Part shown: in pieces, positions 1 to 6,685 of the stretch
Numbering within the stretch: position 1 is the stretch's first letter
Layout: each line of letters begins with the position of its first letter
Assembly (NCBI GenBank): GCA_016288355.1
Contig: JAEEYY010000033.1
Coordinates: forward strand, 1-15,921
From: Synergistes sp.
GTDB taxonomy: Bacteria > Synergistota > Synergistia > Synergistales > Synergistaceae
Length of the DNA stretch: 15,921 nt
Reading direction: 5' to 3'
Notes under the pieces: model-generated
Seen by the model: only the letters and a program-made list of their open reading frames with translations
What the model was told of the DNA's origin: nothing
The model's database searches: none
Translations under genes and position numbers: made by a program

Positions 1-31
1 ACGCCCCGCACTGCAGCGGGGCGTTCGTTTT
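1..31 (+). terminator. Intrinsic terminator of a gene upstream of the window
   Basis: A 9-bp perfect stem (1-9 with 16-24, six-base loop ACTGCA) is followed by a T-rich run TCGTTTTGTT. This has the form of a rho-independent terminator read on the plus strand, so it probably ends a gene lying to the left of the window. The minus-strand regulator ends about 70 bases away and could share it if the hairpin works in both directions, but the left flank is not visible. Confidence 0.6.
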
Positions 32-94
32 GTTATGTCTCCAATCTCCGGATGCGGGCATGTTTCAGCTTCTTCTGCCCTGAGGCGCGCTGTG

Positions 95-568
95 CTAAAG
101 TCCCTGCTCCGGCGGGTAGAGGCATGTGTTGAAGATAGGCTTGCTTATCACGACCGACGAGAAAGTCCGGCCATGTTTTCCCAGCACCACAAGAAAGTCG
201 TTCATAGCGTCCATTGAGGGGAAAAGAGTTTCGATTATGAAATCGAACTCTCCCGTCGTGATCCACAGCTGCCTTACATAAATGTTCGAGTGGAGTTTTT
301 TTAGAAGAGTCTCCTCGTCGTTAAGCGAATTGAGCTTTACATTTATGATCGCCTGTATCTCATATCCTGCTTTTTTGGCGTCAAGGATCACCTGATAGTT
401 CTGTATTATCCCTTCTTCTTCCATGCGTCTGATTCTCTCCAAAACGGAAGATGTGGATATGTTCACCCTTCTGCCTATCTCACGGTAGGAGATTCGGGGA
501 TCTTGCTGCAGTTCGTTCAAGATCCTCCAACCGCTGTCGTCCAGACTGACAACTCTGCTGCGCCCCAA
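95..568 (-). CDS. Lrp/AsnC-family transcriptional regulator
   Basis: A 157-residue protein with the full Lrp/AsnC layout. An N-terminal winged helix-turn-helix (about residues 8-60; LDDSGWRILNELQQDPRISY, then INISTSS-type recognition helix region and VLERIRRMEEEGII) is followed by a C-terminal RAM/AsnC ligand-binding domain (about 70-150, with TTGEFDFIIE). Family members are dimeric or octameric DNA-binding proteins that sense amino acids. The only in-frame start that fits is TTG at 568-566, preceded by a GGGGGTGAGG purine run; ATG at 582 and GTG at 576 are out of frame and a stop lies at 592-590. It is transcribed divergently from the carrier and dehydrogenase genes, so local control of those genes is the natural inference. 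The ligand is unknown. Confidence 0.9.
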   Translation of the reverse strand: MGRSRVVSLDDSGWRILNELQQDPRISYREIGRRVNISTSSVLERIRRMEEEGIIQNYQVILDAKKAGYEIQAIINVKLNSLNDEETLLKKLHSNIYVRQLWITTGEFDFIIETLFPSMDAMNDFLVVLGKHGRTFSSVVISKPIFNTCLYPPEQGL

Positions 569-868
569 CGCCTCACCCCCATTGTCTTTTTATTCTGTTT
601 TTATTGCTGTACCTGAGCCTTGTGATGTATGTGAACACAATTATAGCGTAACTGAGCGGTACTTAAAAAATATAATTTTTTTTGCAAGACAATGTTCTGT
701 ATATAAACAGATAACGAGCAAATTATTTTTTTTAACAATGTTCATAACAGCTAAACAAAGTATTAATAATTATTATCTGATTTTATAATATATGCGGCAT
801 ATGCTGCATCACACAACATTTTTTATTTTCTCCCATATAACAAAAAACAACCATCTTAACGGAGGTGC
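569..868. promoter_or_regulatory. AT-rich divergent intergenic region
   Basis: This 300-bp gap separates the start codons of the regulator and the carrier, so promoters for both directions must lie here. The stretch from about 660 to 790 is very AT-rich with long T and A runs. I see -10-like words (TATAAT at 784-789, TATAAA at 702-707) but no well-spaced -35 partner for either, so no promoter is called precisely. No lysine-riboswitch-like set of conserved GC helices is visible. The palindrome at 792-809 is listed separately. Confidence 0.6.
792..809. promoter_or_regulatory. Near-perfect 18-bp palindrome, candidate operator
   Basis: ATGCGGCATATGCTGCAT is symmetrical except for one position in each arm and is centred on CATATG. 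It lies about 60 bp before the carrier start in the divergent region. Position and symmetry suit a dimeric regulator such as the adjacent Lrp/AsnC protein. Assigning it to that regulator is inference. Confidence 0.4.
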
Positions 869-2317
869 ATGTCACTGATGTCTGACACTGATATGTCTGA
901 TTTTCACGGAAGAGAGCCAAGTCTTTTGGAAGCCGTCTCTGTGATATTTGCAGTTGCGGCAATAGTTATGTTCTGCGTTGTCAAACTCGGGCTGGACGCC
1001 CATATCCCTCTGTTCATATGCATCCTTCTTGTGATCCCGCTGGGGCTGCGTCTGGGAAACAAGTGGCAGGTCCTGGAAGAGGGGTATATTTCTGCTGTTA
1101 ACGCTGCCACCTCAGCATTTTTTATTCTGATGATGGTGGGTATACTGATCGGCGTCTGGATGACGTCAGGCGTTATATCTACAATGATCGACTGCGGGCT
1201 TGCTATTCTTACCCCCGGAACTTTTTTGATAATTTCCCTGATCATATGCAGTATCGTATCGATCGCTACCGGCTCCTCGTGGGGTACGGCTGCCAGCATC
1301 GGTGTAGCGCTGATGGGAGTCGGAGCCGGTCTGGGCATACCTCCGGGAATGACTGCCGGCGCAATAGTCTCCGGCTCATATTTCGGGGACAAGATGAGTC
1401 CTCTTTCCGACACAACGAACCTTGCCCCCGCTGTCTCAGGCGCAAAGCTCTATGATCATATAAAATCGATGTTCTATACCACCGGCACAAGTTATGTTGC
1501 TGCATTGATTTTCTTTGCTGTGATCACGGTCTCTCTCAATGTTTCAGGCGATTACGATCCTGCCAGAATAATCGGGATAAGACGTGCGCTTGCATCCATT
1601 CAGAAGATCGATCTTCTGCTGCTCCTGCCGCCTGTCGTTGTCATTGCTTCCACATTCATAAAAGTCCCGGCGATCCCGGGAATGATGCTCGGCATAGTCT
1701 CCGGGGCTCTCTGCGGGATGTTTGTTCAGGGCGTTAGCTTTGCCTCCATTATAGAAGCAGCGCAGTACGGGTATACCGGTAAAGTATCGGCGGATATCTT
1801 CGGCAGTGAGATAGCCGGGATGGTTAACGGCCTGCTTACACGCGGAGGGCTGCAGGGAATGATGTGGACCATATCTCTCAGCTGGATAGCGATAGGCTTC
1901 GGCGGGATACTTGAGGCCGTTGGGTATCTTAACGTGATACTGAATGCCTGCGCAAAGGTCCTGTCGAGGCCCGGTAATCTTATAGCGGCTACAGTCCTCT
2001 CCTGTATAGGGGTCAACCTCTTCGTAGGAGATCAGTATATAGCGATAGTTCTTCCTGGGCGACTGATGAAACCCGCCTTTGAGAGAGCCGGGCTTGCGCC
2101 TTATATGCTGTCCAGAACACTTGAGGACGCAGGCACTCTGTCCTCTTCTCTGATACCGTGGACTACCTGCGGAGCATATATGTCTGCCACGCTCGGGGTG
2201 CCTGCGTTCACATACGCTCCTTATGCCGTGCTGAACTGGATAAATCCGCTTGTCGCTATAGCCTTTGGATATCTCGGTCTCTTTGTGTTCTATTCGGACA
2301 AAGAAAAAATAATGTGA
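869..2317 (+). CDS. NhaC-family sodium-coupled transporter
   Basis: A 482-residue integral membrane protein with roughly 11-12 hydrophobic segments. It shows the NhaC/ion-transporter-superfamily hallmarks ATGSSWGT (about 133-140) and GSYFGDKMSPLSDTTNLAP (169-187), repeated in weaker form as GVNLFVGDQYIAIVLP near the C-terminus. NhaC proteins exchange Na+ for H+, but the family also contains carriers for malate/lactate and, by published genome-context predictions, for amino acids such as methionine and lysine. Next to two amino-acid dehydrogenases and an Lrp regulator, amino-acid uptake or exchange is more likely here than plain Na+/H+ antiport; this is inference. GGAGGT at 861-866 lies only a few bases from ATG 869, and ATG 878 (12 bases away) is an alternative start. 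Confidence 0.85.
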   Translation: MSLMSDTDMSDFHGREPSLLEAVSVIFAVAAIVMFCVVKLGLDAHIPLFICILLVIPLGLRLGNKWQVLEEGYISAVNAATSAFFILMMVGILIGVWMTSGVISTMIDCGLAILTPGTFLIISLIICSIVSIATGSSWGTAASIGVALMGVGAGLGIPPGMTAGAIVSGSYFGDKMSPLSDTTNLAPAVSGAKLYDHIKSMFYTTGTSYVAALIFFAVITVSLNVSGDYDPARIIGIRRALASIQKIDLLLLLPPVVVIASTFIKVPAIPGMMLGIVSGALCGMFVQGVSFASIIEAAQYGYTGKVSADIFGSEIAGMVNGLLTRGGLQGMMWTISLSWIAIGFGGILEAVGYLNVILNACAKVLSRPGNLIAATVLSCIGVNLFVGDQYIAIVLPGRLMKPAFERAGLAPYMLSRTLEDAGTLSSSLIPWTTCGAYMSATLGVPAFTYAPYAVLNWINPLVAIAFGYLGLFVFYSDKEKIM

Positions 2318-2361
2318 CGTTATCAGCTGCGATAAAAAACTAATAAAGGAGGAAACATTCA

Positions 2362-3525
2362 ATGAGAAAAAAGGTCACGGTGCTCGGCGGCGGCCTCGTC
2401 GGGTCGGTAATGGCGCTGGATCTGGCGTCGGACGACGGATATGAAGTCACGGTCTGCGACGGACGAAAAGAAAGGGTGGATGAGACCGTTAAGAAATCAG
2501 GCGGGAAGATCAGGGGAAGAAACGACGTAGACTTTGCTTCTCCGGCCTCGATAACTGCGGCCGTAAAAGGGCAGGATCTTGTGATAGGGGCCGTCCCAGG
2601 ATCTTTGGGATACCAGATGCTGGGGGCGGTCATAAGGGCGGGCGTCAATATGTCGGACATATCCTTCATGGCCGAAGATTACCGCGAATGGGACGCGGAA
2701 GCAAAAAAATACGGCGTTACCGCCTTTGAAGATGTAGGCGTTGCTCCCGGTTCATCCAGCATCCTCATAGGATATGCCTGCAGCAGGCTGGATGAGGTTG
2801 AAGATGTGACATATTATGTCACCGGACTTCCTGCCGCGCCTCAGGAGCCCTTTAACTACAAACTCGTATTTTCGCCCGACGACCTTATCGAAGAATATGT
2901 GAGGCCGGCAAGGACCAAGAAAAACGGGAAAATTATCAGTGTGCCCGCACTTTCGGGATGCAGGGCGGTGGATTTCAATATCCCCGGGATAAGTCTCCCT
3001 AAGATGGAAGGATTCTTTACCGACGGTTCGCGCACGCTGCTTGACACAATACCCAGTCCCAACGTAACGGAATACACGCTCAGATATCCAGGGACCGCGG
3101 CAAGGATGGAATTCCTGCGCGAGATAGGTCTTTTCGGAACGGATCCCATAGATATAGGCGGAACGCAGATACGACCGAGAGACGTATTTGCAGAGCTTGC
3201 CTATCCTAAGATGGAGCTGGGAAAAGAAGAAAGAGAATTTACCTTCTACCATGTCGAAGTGACGGGCAAAAAGGACGGCAGGCGACTGCAGTACCAGTTC
3301 AGCCTGTATGACGAAAAAGATATGGATACATTATATCCGTCTATGTCGAGGACGACCGGCTTCCCCTGCGTGATAGTAGGCAGGCTGATCGCGGAAGGCG
3401 TCCTCAGAAGCCCCGGGGTCAACCCGCCGGAAGAAGTGGGCAAAAACGAAAAAGCCGTCAGGATATTCATCGACGAGCTCAAAAAGAGGAACGTGAAGAT
3501 CCATCAGAACGTAAAAGAACTGTAG
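2362..3525 (+). CDS. Saccharopine/lysine 6-dehydrogenase-family protein (copy 1)
   Basis: A 387-residue NAD(P)-dependent dehydrogenase. The N-terminal Rossmann motif VLGGGLVGS (7-15) is followed by an acidic residue after beta-2 (VCDGRKER, D33) and the family loop DVGVAPGSSS (124-133). The catalytic/C-terminal domain carries PFNYKLVFSPDDLIEEYVRP, and the tail GVLRSPGVNPPEEVG resembles lysine 6-dehydrogenase. The length and motif order match what I recall of Geobacillus lysine 6-dehydrogenase, which deaminates lysine at the epsilon carbon; the substrate here is not proven. GGAGG at 2349-2353 precedes ATG 2362. It lies 44 bp after the carrier and abuts a paralogue, suggesting one operon. Other family members act on saccharopine or carboxynorspermidine. 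Confidence 0.8.
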   Translation: MRKKVTVLGGGLVGSVMALDLASDDGYEVTVCDGRKERVDETVKKSGGKIRGRNDVDFASPASITAAVKGQDLVIGAVPGSLGYQMLGAVIRAGVNMSDISFMAEDYREWDAEAKKYGVTAFEDVGVAPGSSSILIGYACSRLDEVEDVTYYVTGLPAAPQEPFNYKLVFSPDDLIEEYVRPARTKKNGKIISVPALSGCRAVDFNIPGISLPKMEGFFTDGSRTLLDTIPSPNVTEYTLRYPGTAARMEFLREIGLFGTDPIDIGGTQIRPRDVFAELAYPKMELGKEEREFTFYHVEVTGKKDGRRLQYQFSLYDEKDMDTLYPSMSRTTGFPCVIVGRLIAEGVLRSPGVNPPEEVGKNEKAVRIFIDELKKRNVKIHQNVKEL

Positions 3526-3554
3526 TGTGTCGGCTTTCTGAAAGGAGGGGTATT

Positions 3555-4706
3555 ATGAAGGCTGTACAGATAGGCGGCGGGCTTGTGGGGAATATAATCG
3601 CCGAAGATATGAGCAGAGACTTTGACGTCACCGTTGTTGATACTGACGGGGACGCGCTGCGGAAAATAAGTGAAAAGAACGCAGCGCTGAAGACAAGCCG
3701 CTGTTCATGTACGGACGCCGAAAGGCTCGCGGAAATAATCAAAGACGCTGATATCGTCACCGCAGGAGTTCCCGGACGTCTCGGTCGTGAAATGATGAAT
3801 ACGGTGATAAAGGCCGGGAAAAATCTCTGCGACATATCGTTCATGCCGGAAGATTTTGAAGATCTCGACCGGCTGGCAAAGGAGCACGGCGTTACGGTCA
3901 TACCGGATATAGGAGTCGCTCCCGGGATGTCTAATTTTCTGCTGGGGCGGGGAGCCTCGCTTCTTGACGAAACAGAAAGGGCGATAATATATGTGGGCGG
4001 CATCCCGGAGAAAAAGATTCCTCCTTTCAACTATCAGATAACATGGTCGGCCTCCGACGTCATCGAGGAATATACCAGGCCTGCCCGCTATGTAAAAAAC
4101 TACAGGACCGTCGTCTCAGAAGCTATGGAAGATCTGGATCTTCAGGAGTTCCCGGGCGTAGGGCTCCTTGAGACTTTTATAACCGACGGGCTTCGCTCCC
4201 TTGTGAAAAATATAAAGGCAAAAGATATGCAGGAACGCACGATGCGGTGGCCGGGACATGCGGAACAGATGCGTCTGCTGCGTGCAATGGGGCTTTTCAG
4301 CAAAGAGAAGCGCTGTCTCGGGGGAAGCATAGTGTGTCCCAGGGAAGTCGCCTGCGATCTGCTGTTTCCCATGTGGAAGATGGACCCGGACTCCGGGGAC
4401 CGCGACCTAACCGTCATGCGCGTAGTTGCGGAAGGGTATAAGGGGTGTGACCGCATAAGATATACATGGGACCTGTGTGACAGATTCGACGAAGAGACAT
4501 GGAACAGCTCAATGAGCCGCTGCACAGGGCTCACCTGTTCGATATTTGCGCACGCAGTCGCTGCGGGATTGATAAAAGAAAAGGGCGTCATAGCGCCTGA
4601 GAAGCTGGCATGCTCCGATGATCTGTACGATTTCGTTCTTTCGGAGCAGAAAAAACGCGGCATCATTTATACAGAGAGCGTAAACATCGTGAAAAACGCG
4701 CGTTGA
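3555..4706 (+). CDS. Saccharopine/lysine 6-dehydrogenase-family protein (copy 2)
   Basis: A 383-residue paralogue of the preceding gene. It has the same Rossmann start (MKAVQIGGGLVGN), the same loop DIGVAPGMSNFLLG and the same PPFNYQITWSASDVIEEYTR block, and ends with the matching GVIAPEKL segment and a lysine-rich tail. The frame is open from 3525, but ATG 3555 is preferred: AGGAGGGG at 3543-3550 sits just upstream and the glycine-rich motif then starts where the family expects it. Only 29 bp separate it from copy 1. The IAPGMSN-type loop is closer to lysine 6-dehydrogenase than the APGSSS of copy 1. The two copies have diverged enough that different substrates, or a heteromeric enzyme, are possible. 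A GC-rich hairpin follows. Confidence 0.8.
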   Translation: MKAVQIGGGLVGNIIAEDMSRDFDVTVVDTDGDALRKISEKNAALKTSRCSCTDAERLAEIIKDADIVTAGVPGRLGREMMNTVIKAGKNLCDISFMPEDFEDLDRLAKEHGVTVIPDIGVAPGMSNFLLGRGASLLDETERAIIYVGGIPEKKIPPFNYQITWSASDVIEEYTRPARYVKNYRTVVSEAMEDLDLQEFPGVGLLETFITDGLRSLVKNIKAKDMQERTMRWPGHAEQMRLLRAMGLFSKEKRCLGGSIVCPREVACDLLFPMWKMDPDSGDRDLTVMRVVAEGYKGCDRIRYTWDLCDRFDEETWNSSMSRCTGLTCSIFAHAVAAGLIKEKGVIAPEKLACSDDLYDFVLSEQKKRGIIYTESVNIVKNAR

Positions 4707-4766
4707 CAGGGGCCCGCGGACTTATGTACCGCCGCTGAACGTCGCCTCGGGAAAACTTGTCAAGGC

Positions 4767-4800
4767 AGCCCCGGACTTTGATGCGTCCGGGGCTTATCGT
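4767..4800 (+). terminator. GC-rich hairpin, probable terminator of the dehydrogenase operon
   Basis: A perfect 10-bp stem (AGCCCCGGAC at 4767-4776 with GTCCGGGGCT at 4785-4794) with an eight-base loop lies about 60 bp after the second dehydrogenase. The downstream sequence TATCGTTGT is only modestly T-rich, so termination may be incomplete or rho-assisted. Confidence 0.55.
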
Positions 4801-4931
4801 TGTATGACGCGATGCGCGGTCGCCGGAGAGCGCTTATGACACGCCAAGCCAAAGCGGCGGACCGAAGACACGGGGCAAAATCTAATTTCTTTTTTGCTGA
4901 GATCAGCTCTTGCCTGACCGCAAGACAGCTG
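4795..4931. other. Non-coding stretch with a small bulged hairpin
   Basis: Between the terminator-like hairpin and the inverted repeat before the ATPase gene I see no convincing gene. A 32-codon frame from ATG 4836 to 4934 has no recognisable family and no good ribosome binding site. At 4904-4931 a bulged hairpin is visible: TCTTGC (4908-4913) pairs with GCAAGA (4920-4925), and an outer CAGCT/AGCTG pairing surrounds it. It could be a small RNA or extragenic repeat unit, or simply the scar of an insertion. Confidence 0.3.
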
Positions 4932-4977
4932 TAATACTGGACACTTTTCCTGTTTTTATAAAAAGTGTCCAGTATTA
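4932..4977. repeat. Perfect 17-bp inverted repeat upstream of the ATPase gene
   Basis: TAATACTGGACACTTTT (4932-4948) and its exact reverse complement (4961-4977) flank a 12-base spacer. The core word TGTCCAGTA occurs again at 5007-5015, and TGGACA (4979-4984) gives another half-site in the opposite orientation. The cluster ends less than 30 bp before the ATPase start. It is most likely an operator for an autogenous or other repressor, or a hairpin in the ATPase leader. A remnant of a mobile-element end is an alternative. Confidence 0.6.
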
Positions 4978-5043
4978 ATGGACAATATTATGTTTTTTAT
5001 GTAAACTGTCCAGTAGGAATCCGAAGCTGCGGAGGCGGATGAA

Positions 5044-6225
5044 ATGATCAAACGAGAGAAGTATCTGGAAGCCATTCGGGATTTTTACGACAGCGACCTG
5101 ATCAAAATCATCACCGGCATCCGCCGGTGCGGCAAATCCGTTATTTTGAAGGAGATTCTGGAAGAAATCAGCAGGAAAACGGACAATATTATTTTCCTTG
5201 ATTTTGAAGATACAGCTGTCCTTACAGCTATACCCAACGAGCTTGCGCTGCTGGATTACGTAGACAGTCACCGTAAAAAATCATTATGCTATGTTTTTCT
5301 GGATGAAGTTCAGCGGGTAGAAGGCTGGGCCGGAGCATGCAGAACCCTGCGAATCAGGAATTGCTCCGTCTTCATCAGCGGTTCCAATTCCAGGCTCCTG
5401 TCCAGGGAGTTCACAAAAGAGCTGTCCGGGAGATACGTTCCTTTCCAGATACGGCCTTTTGTTTTTAAAGAGCTCAGGCAATATGGAGAGGAACTCGGGA
5501 AAGAAATTTCCCTGACAGATTATATTATATGGGGCGGTTTCCCAAAAAGAATTGAATACAGCAGCGAGAGTGCCCAGCGAATCTACCTCAACGAACTGAA
5601 TGAAACGATCATTCTGAACGACATCATTAACCGGTATAAGATCCGCAAGACAGAAGTCTTCAAGCGCCTGGCAGATTTCGTTTTTCTTTCCAACGGAAGG
5701 ATCCTCTCAGCCAGATCTGTCGGGAAATATATCAAAGGCGCAGGGCTCCCCTGTTCGCTTACGACCATTACCAAATATATTGGATATCTTGAAGAAGCAT
5801 ATGCTATAGCGACATTAAAAAAGTATTCCGCAAAATCCAGGCGGATCCTGGAGTATTATCTCAAAATATATAATGAAGATGTGGCTCTGAATTCTATTCG
5901 TGTAATGGACAGCCGGTATGATCTCTCTCACAATTTCGAAAACGTCGTATATAACGAGCTGATCTATATGGGTTACAGTCTTAAGGTATATAATGACGGG
6001 CCTCAGGAGATCGATTTCGTTGCAAATAAAGGGAATAAACAATACTTTATTCAGGCGGCCTACTCAGTTGCTGAAAAAAAAGCATATGACCGTGAATTCG
6101 GGGCATTTGCAAAGCTCGACAATTCATGCCAGAAGATCGTGATCACAAATGATGATATCGATTACAGCACAAGTACAGTCAGACATATCAGATTCAAAGA
6201 TTTTGTGCTGATGAATGAACTTTGA
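5044..6225 (+). CDS. AAA+ ATPase, AAA_14/DUF4143 family
   Basis: A 393-residue cytoplasmic ATP-binding protein. It shows Walker A GIRRCGKS (25-32), Walker B YVFLDEVQ (83-90), a sensor-like SGSNSRLLS (112-120) and ELSGRY, as in the AAA_14 domain. A winged-helix-like middle (about 200-260) and a DUF4143 C-terminal domain with NE (304-305), EIDFVA (322-327) and FIQAAY (335-340) follow. This C-terminal motif set resembles the PD-(D/E)XK nuclease fold, although activity is not established for the family. Length is typical. GGAGGCGG at 5030-5037 precedes ATG 5044. It stands alone, with no partner toxin, nuclease or transposase beside it. Its AT-richer composition contrasts with its GC-rich neighbours and suggests acquisition. 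Family members are abundant and scattered in anaerobes; the cellular role is unknown. Confidence 0.88.
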   Translation: MIKREKYLEAIRDFYDSDLIKIITGIRRCGKSVILKEILEEISRKTDNIIFLDFEDTAVLTAIPNELALLDYVDSHRKKSLCYVFLDEVQRVEGWAGACRTLRIRNCSVFISGSNSRLLSREFTKELSGRYVPFQIRPFVFKELRQYGEELGKEISLTDYIIWGGFPKRIEYSSESAQRIYLNELNETIILNDIINRYKIRKTEVFKRLADFVFLSNGRILSARSVGKYIKGAGLPCSLTTITKYIGYLEEAYAIATLKKYSAKSRRILEYYLKIYNEDVALNSIRVMDSRYDLSHNFENVVYNELIYMGYSLKVYNDGPQEIDFVANKGNKQYFIQAAYSVAEKKAYDREFGAFAKLDNSCQKIVITNDDIDYSTSTVRHIRFKDFVLMNEL

Positions 6226-6285
6226 GCCGAATATAAGAAAGATGTGTTTCCGATCAATAGTCGGATGGCTGTAAAGATATTTTAC

Positions 6286-6314
6286 TTGACAGCATTGCCG
6301 CCCTTTTGTATAAT
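6286..6314 (+). promoter_or_regulatory. Consensus sigma-70 promoter of the ylxM-ffh-rplS operon
   Basis: TTGACA (6286-6291) and TATAAT (6309-6314) are separated by exactly 17 bp, a perfect housekeeping promoter. Transcription would start near 6321, leaving a leader of about 20 bases before the GTG start of ylxM. It therefore decides the ylxM start, because the longer open frame from 6306 begins inside the -10 box. Confidence 0.9.
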
Positions 6315-6341
6315 CTCACGGTCGGAAGGGGAGGGAGTGCC

Positions 6342-6677
6342 GTGTCTGAAAAAGATTCTCTGCTGCAGCGTGTTAGAGACGGGCTTCTTTTTGACAGCTA
6401 CGGCGCTCTGCTGACCGAAAAACAGCGTCAGGCCTGTGATATGGCGCTGCTGCAGGATCTCTCTCTTGCCGAGGCCGCGGATACGCTCGGCGTTTCGCGC
6501 CAGGGCGTGCATGATCTGATAACCCGCGCCCGCGAACATATGGAGCAGCTTGAGGAAGTCTGCGGCAGCATAGCGCTGCGGAGAAAGCTTGAAATGATAG
6601 AAGGCGCTCTGGAAGAGAACAGAGGGCGCATGCCGGAAGATCTGTACCGGGTCTTTAAAAGAATAGTTGAATCATAG
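6342..6677 (+). CDS. ylxM: YlxM/p13-like DNA-binding protein, SRP-associated
   Basis: A 111-residue protein of the UPF0122/YlxM family. It has the sigma-70 region 4-like helix-turn-helix LTEKQRQACDMALLQDLSLA and AADTLGVSRQGVHDLITRA, followed by a helical C-terminal part. YlxM almost always sits immediately before ffh and has been reported to modulate SRP GTPase activity in streptococci. The start is GTG 6342: GGGGAGGG (6328-6335) lies six bases upstream, and an earlier start at 6306 would fall within the promoter. The length of 111 fits the family. It is first in the operon and ends eight bases before ffh. Confidence 0.9.
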   Translation: MSEKDSLLQRVRDGLLFDSYGALLTEKQRQACDMALLQDLSLAEAADTLGVSRQGVHDLITRAREHMEQLEEVCGSIALRRKLEMIEGALEENRGRMPEDLYRVFKRIVES

Positions 6678-6685
6678 GAGCCGCC

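Noticed and set aside
582..788. 68-residue open frame in the divergent intergenic region
   Set aside because: It begins with a non-ATG codon, lacks a ribosome binding site, lies in AT-rich promoter DNA and resembles no family I know.
569..868. Possible lysine riboswitch before the NhaC-family gene
   Set aside because: The region is dominated by A/T runs and lacks the conserved GC helices and junction expected of an L-box.
4836..4934. 32-residue open frame beginning MTRQAKAAD
   Set aside because: No ribosome binding site or recognisable motif; its stop codon runs into the inverted repeat. More likely non-coding.
4980..5192. 12-base direct repeat GGACAATATTAT at 4980-4991 and 5181-5192
   Set aside because: The second copy is inside the ATPase coding sequence; one short AT-rich match over this distance can arise by chance.
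4932..6225. Whole ATPase region as an insertion sequence
   Set aside because: No transposase is present and I see no matching terminal repeat on the right side of the gene; the inverted repeat is wholly upstream.
6249..6265. Small hairpin TCCGA/TCGGA after the ATPase gene as a terminator
   Set aside because: Only five base pairs and no T-run follows it.
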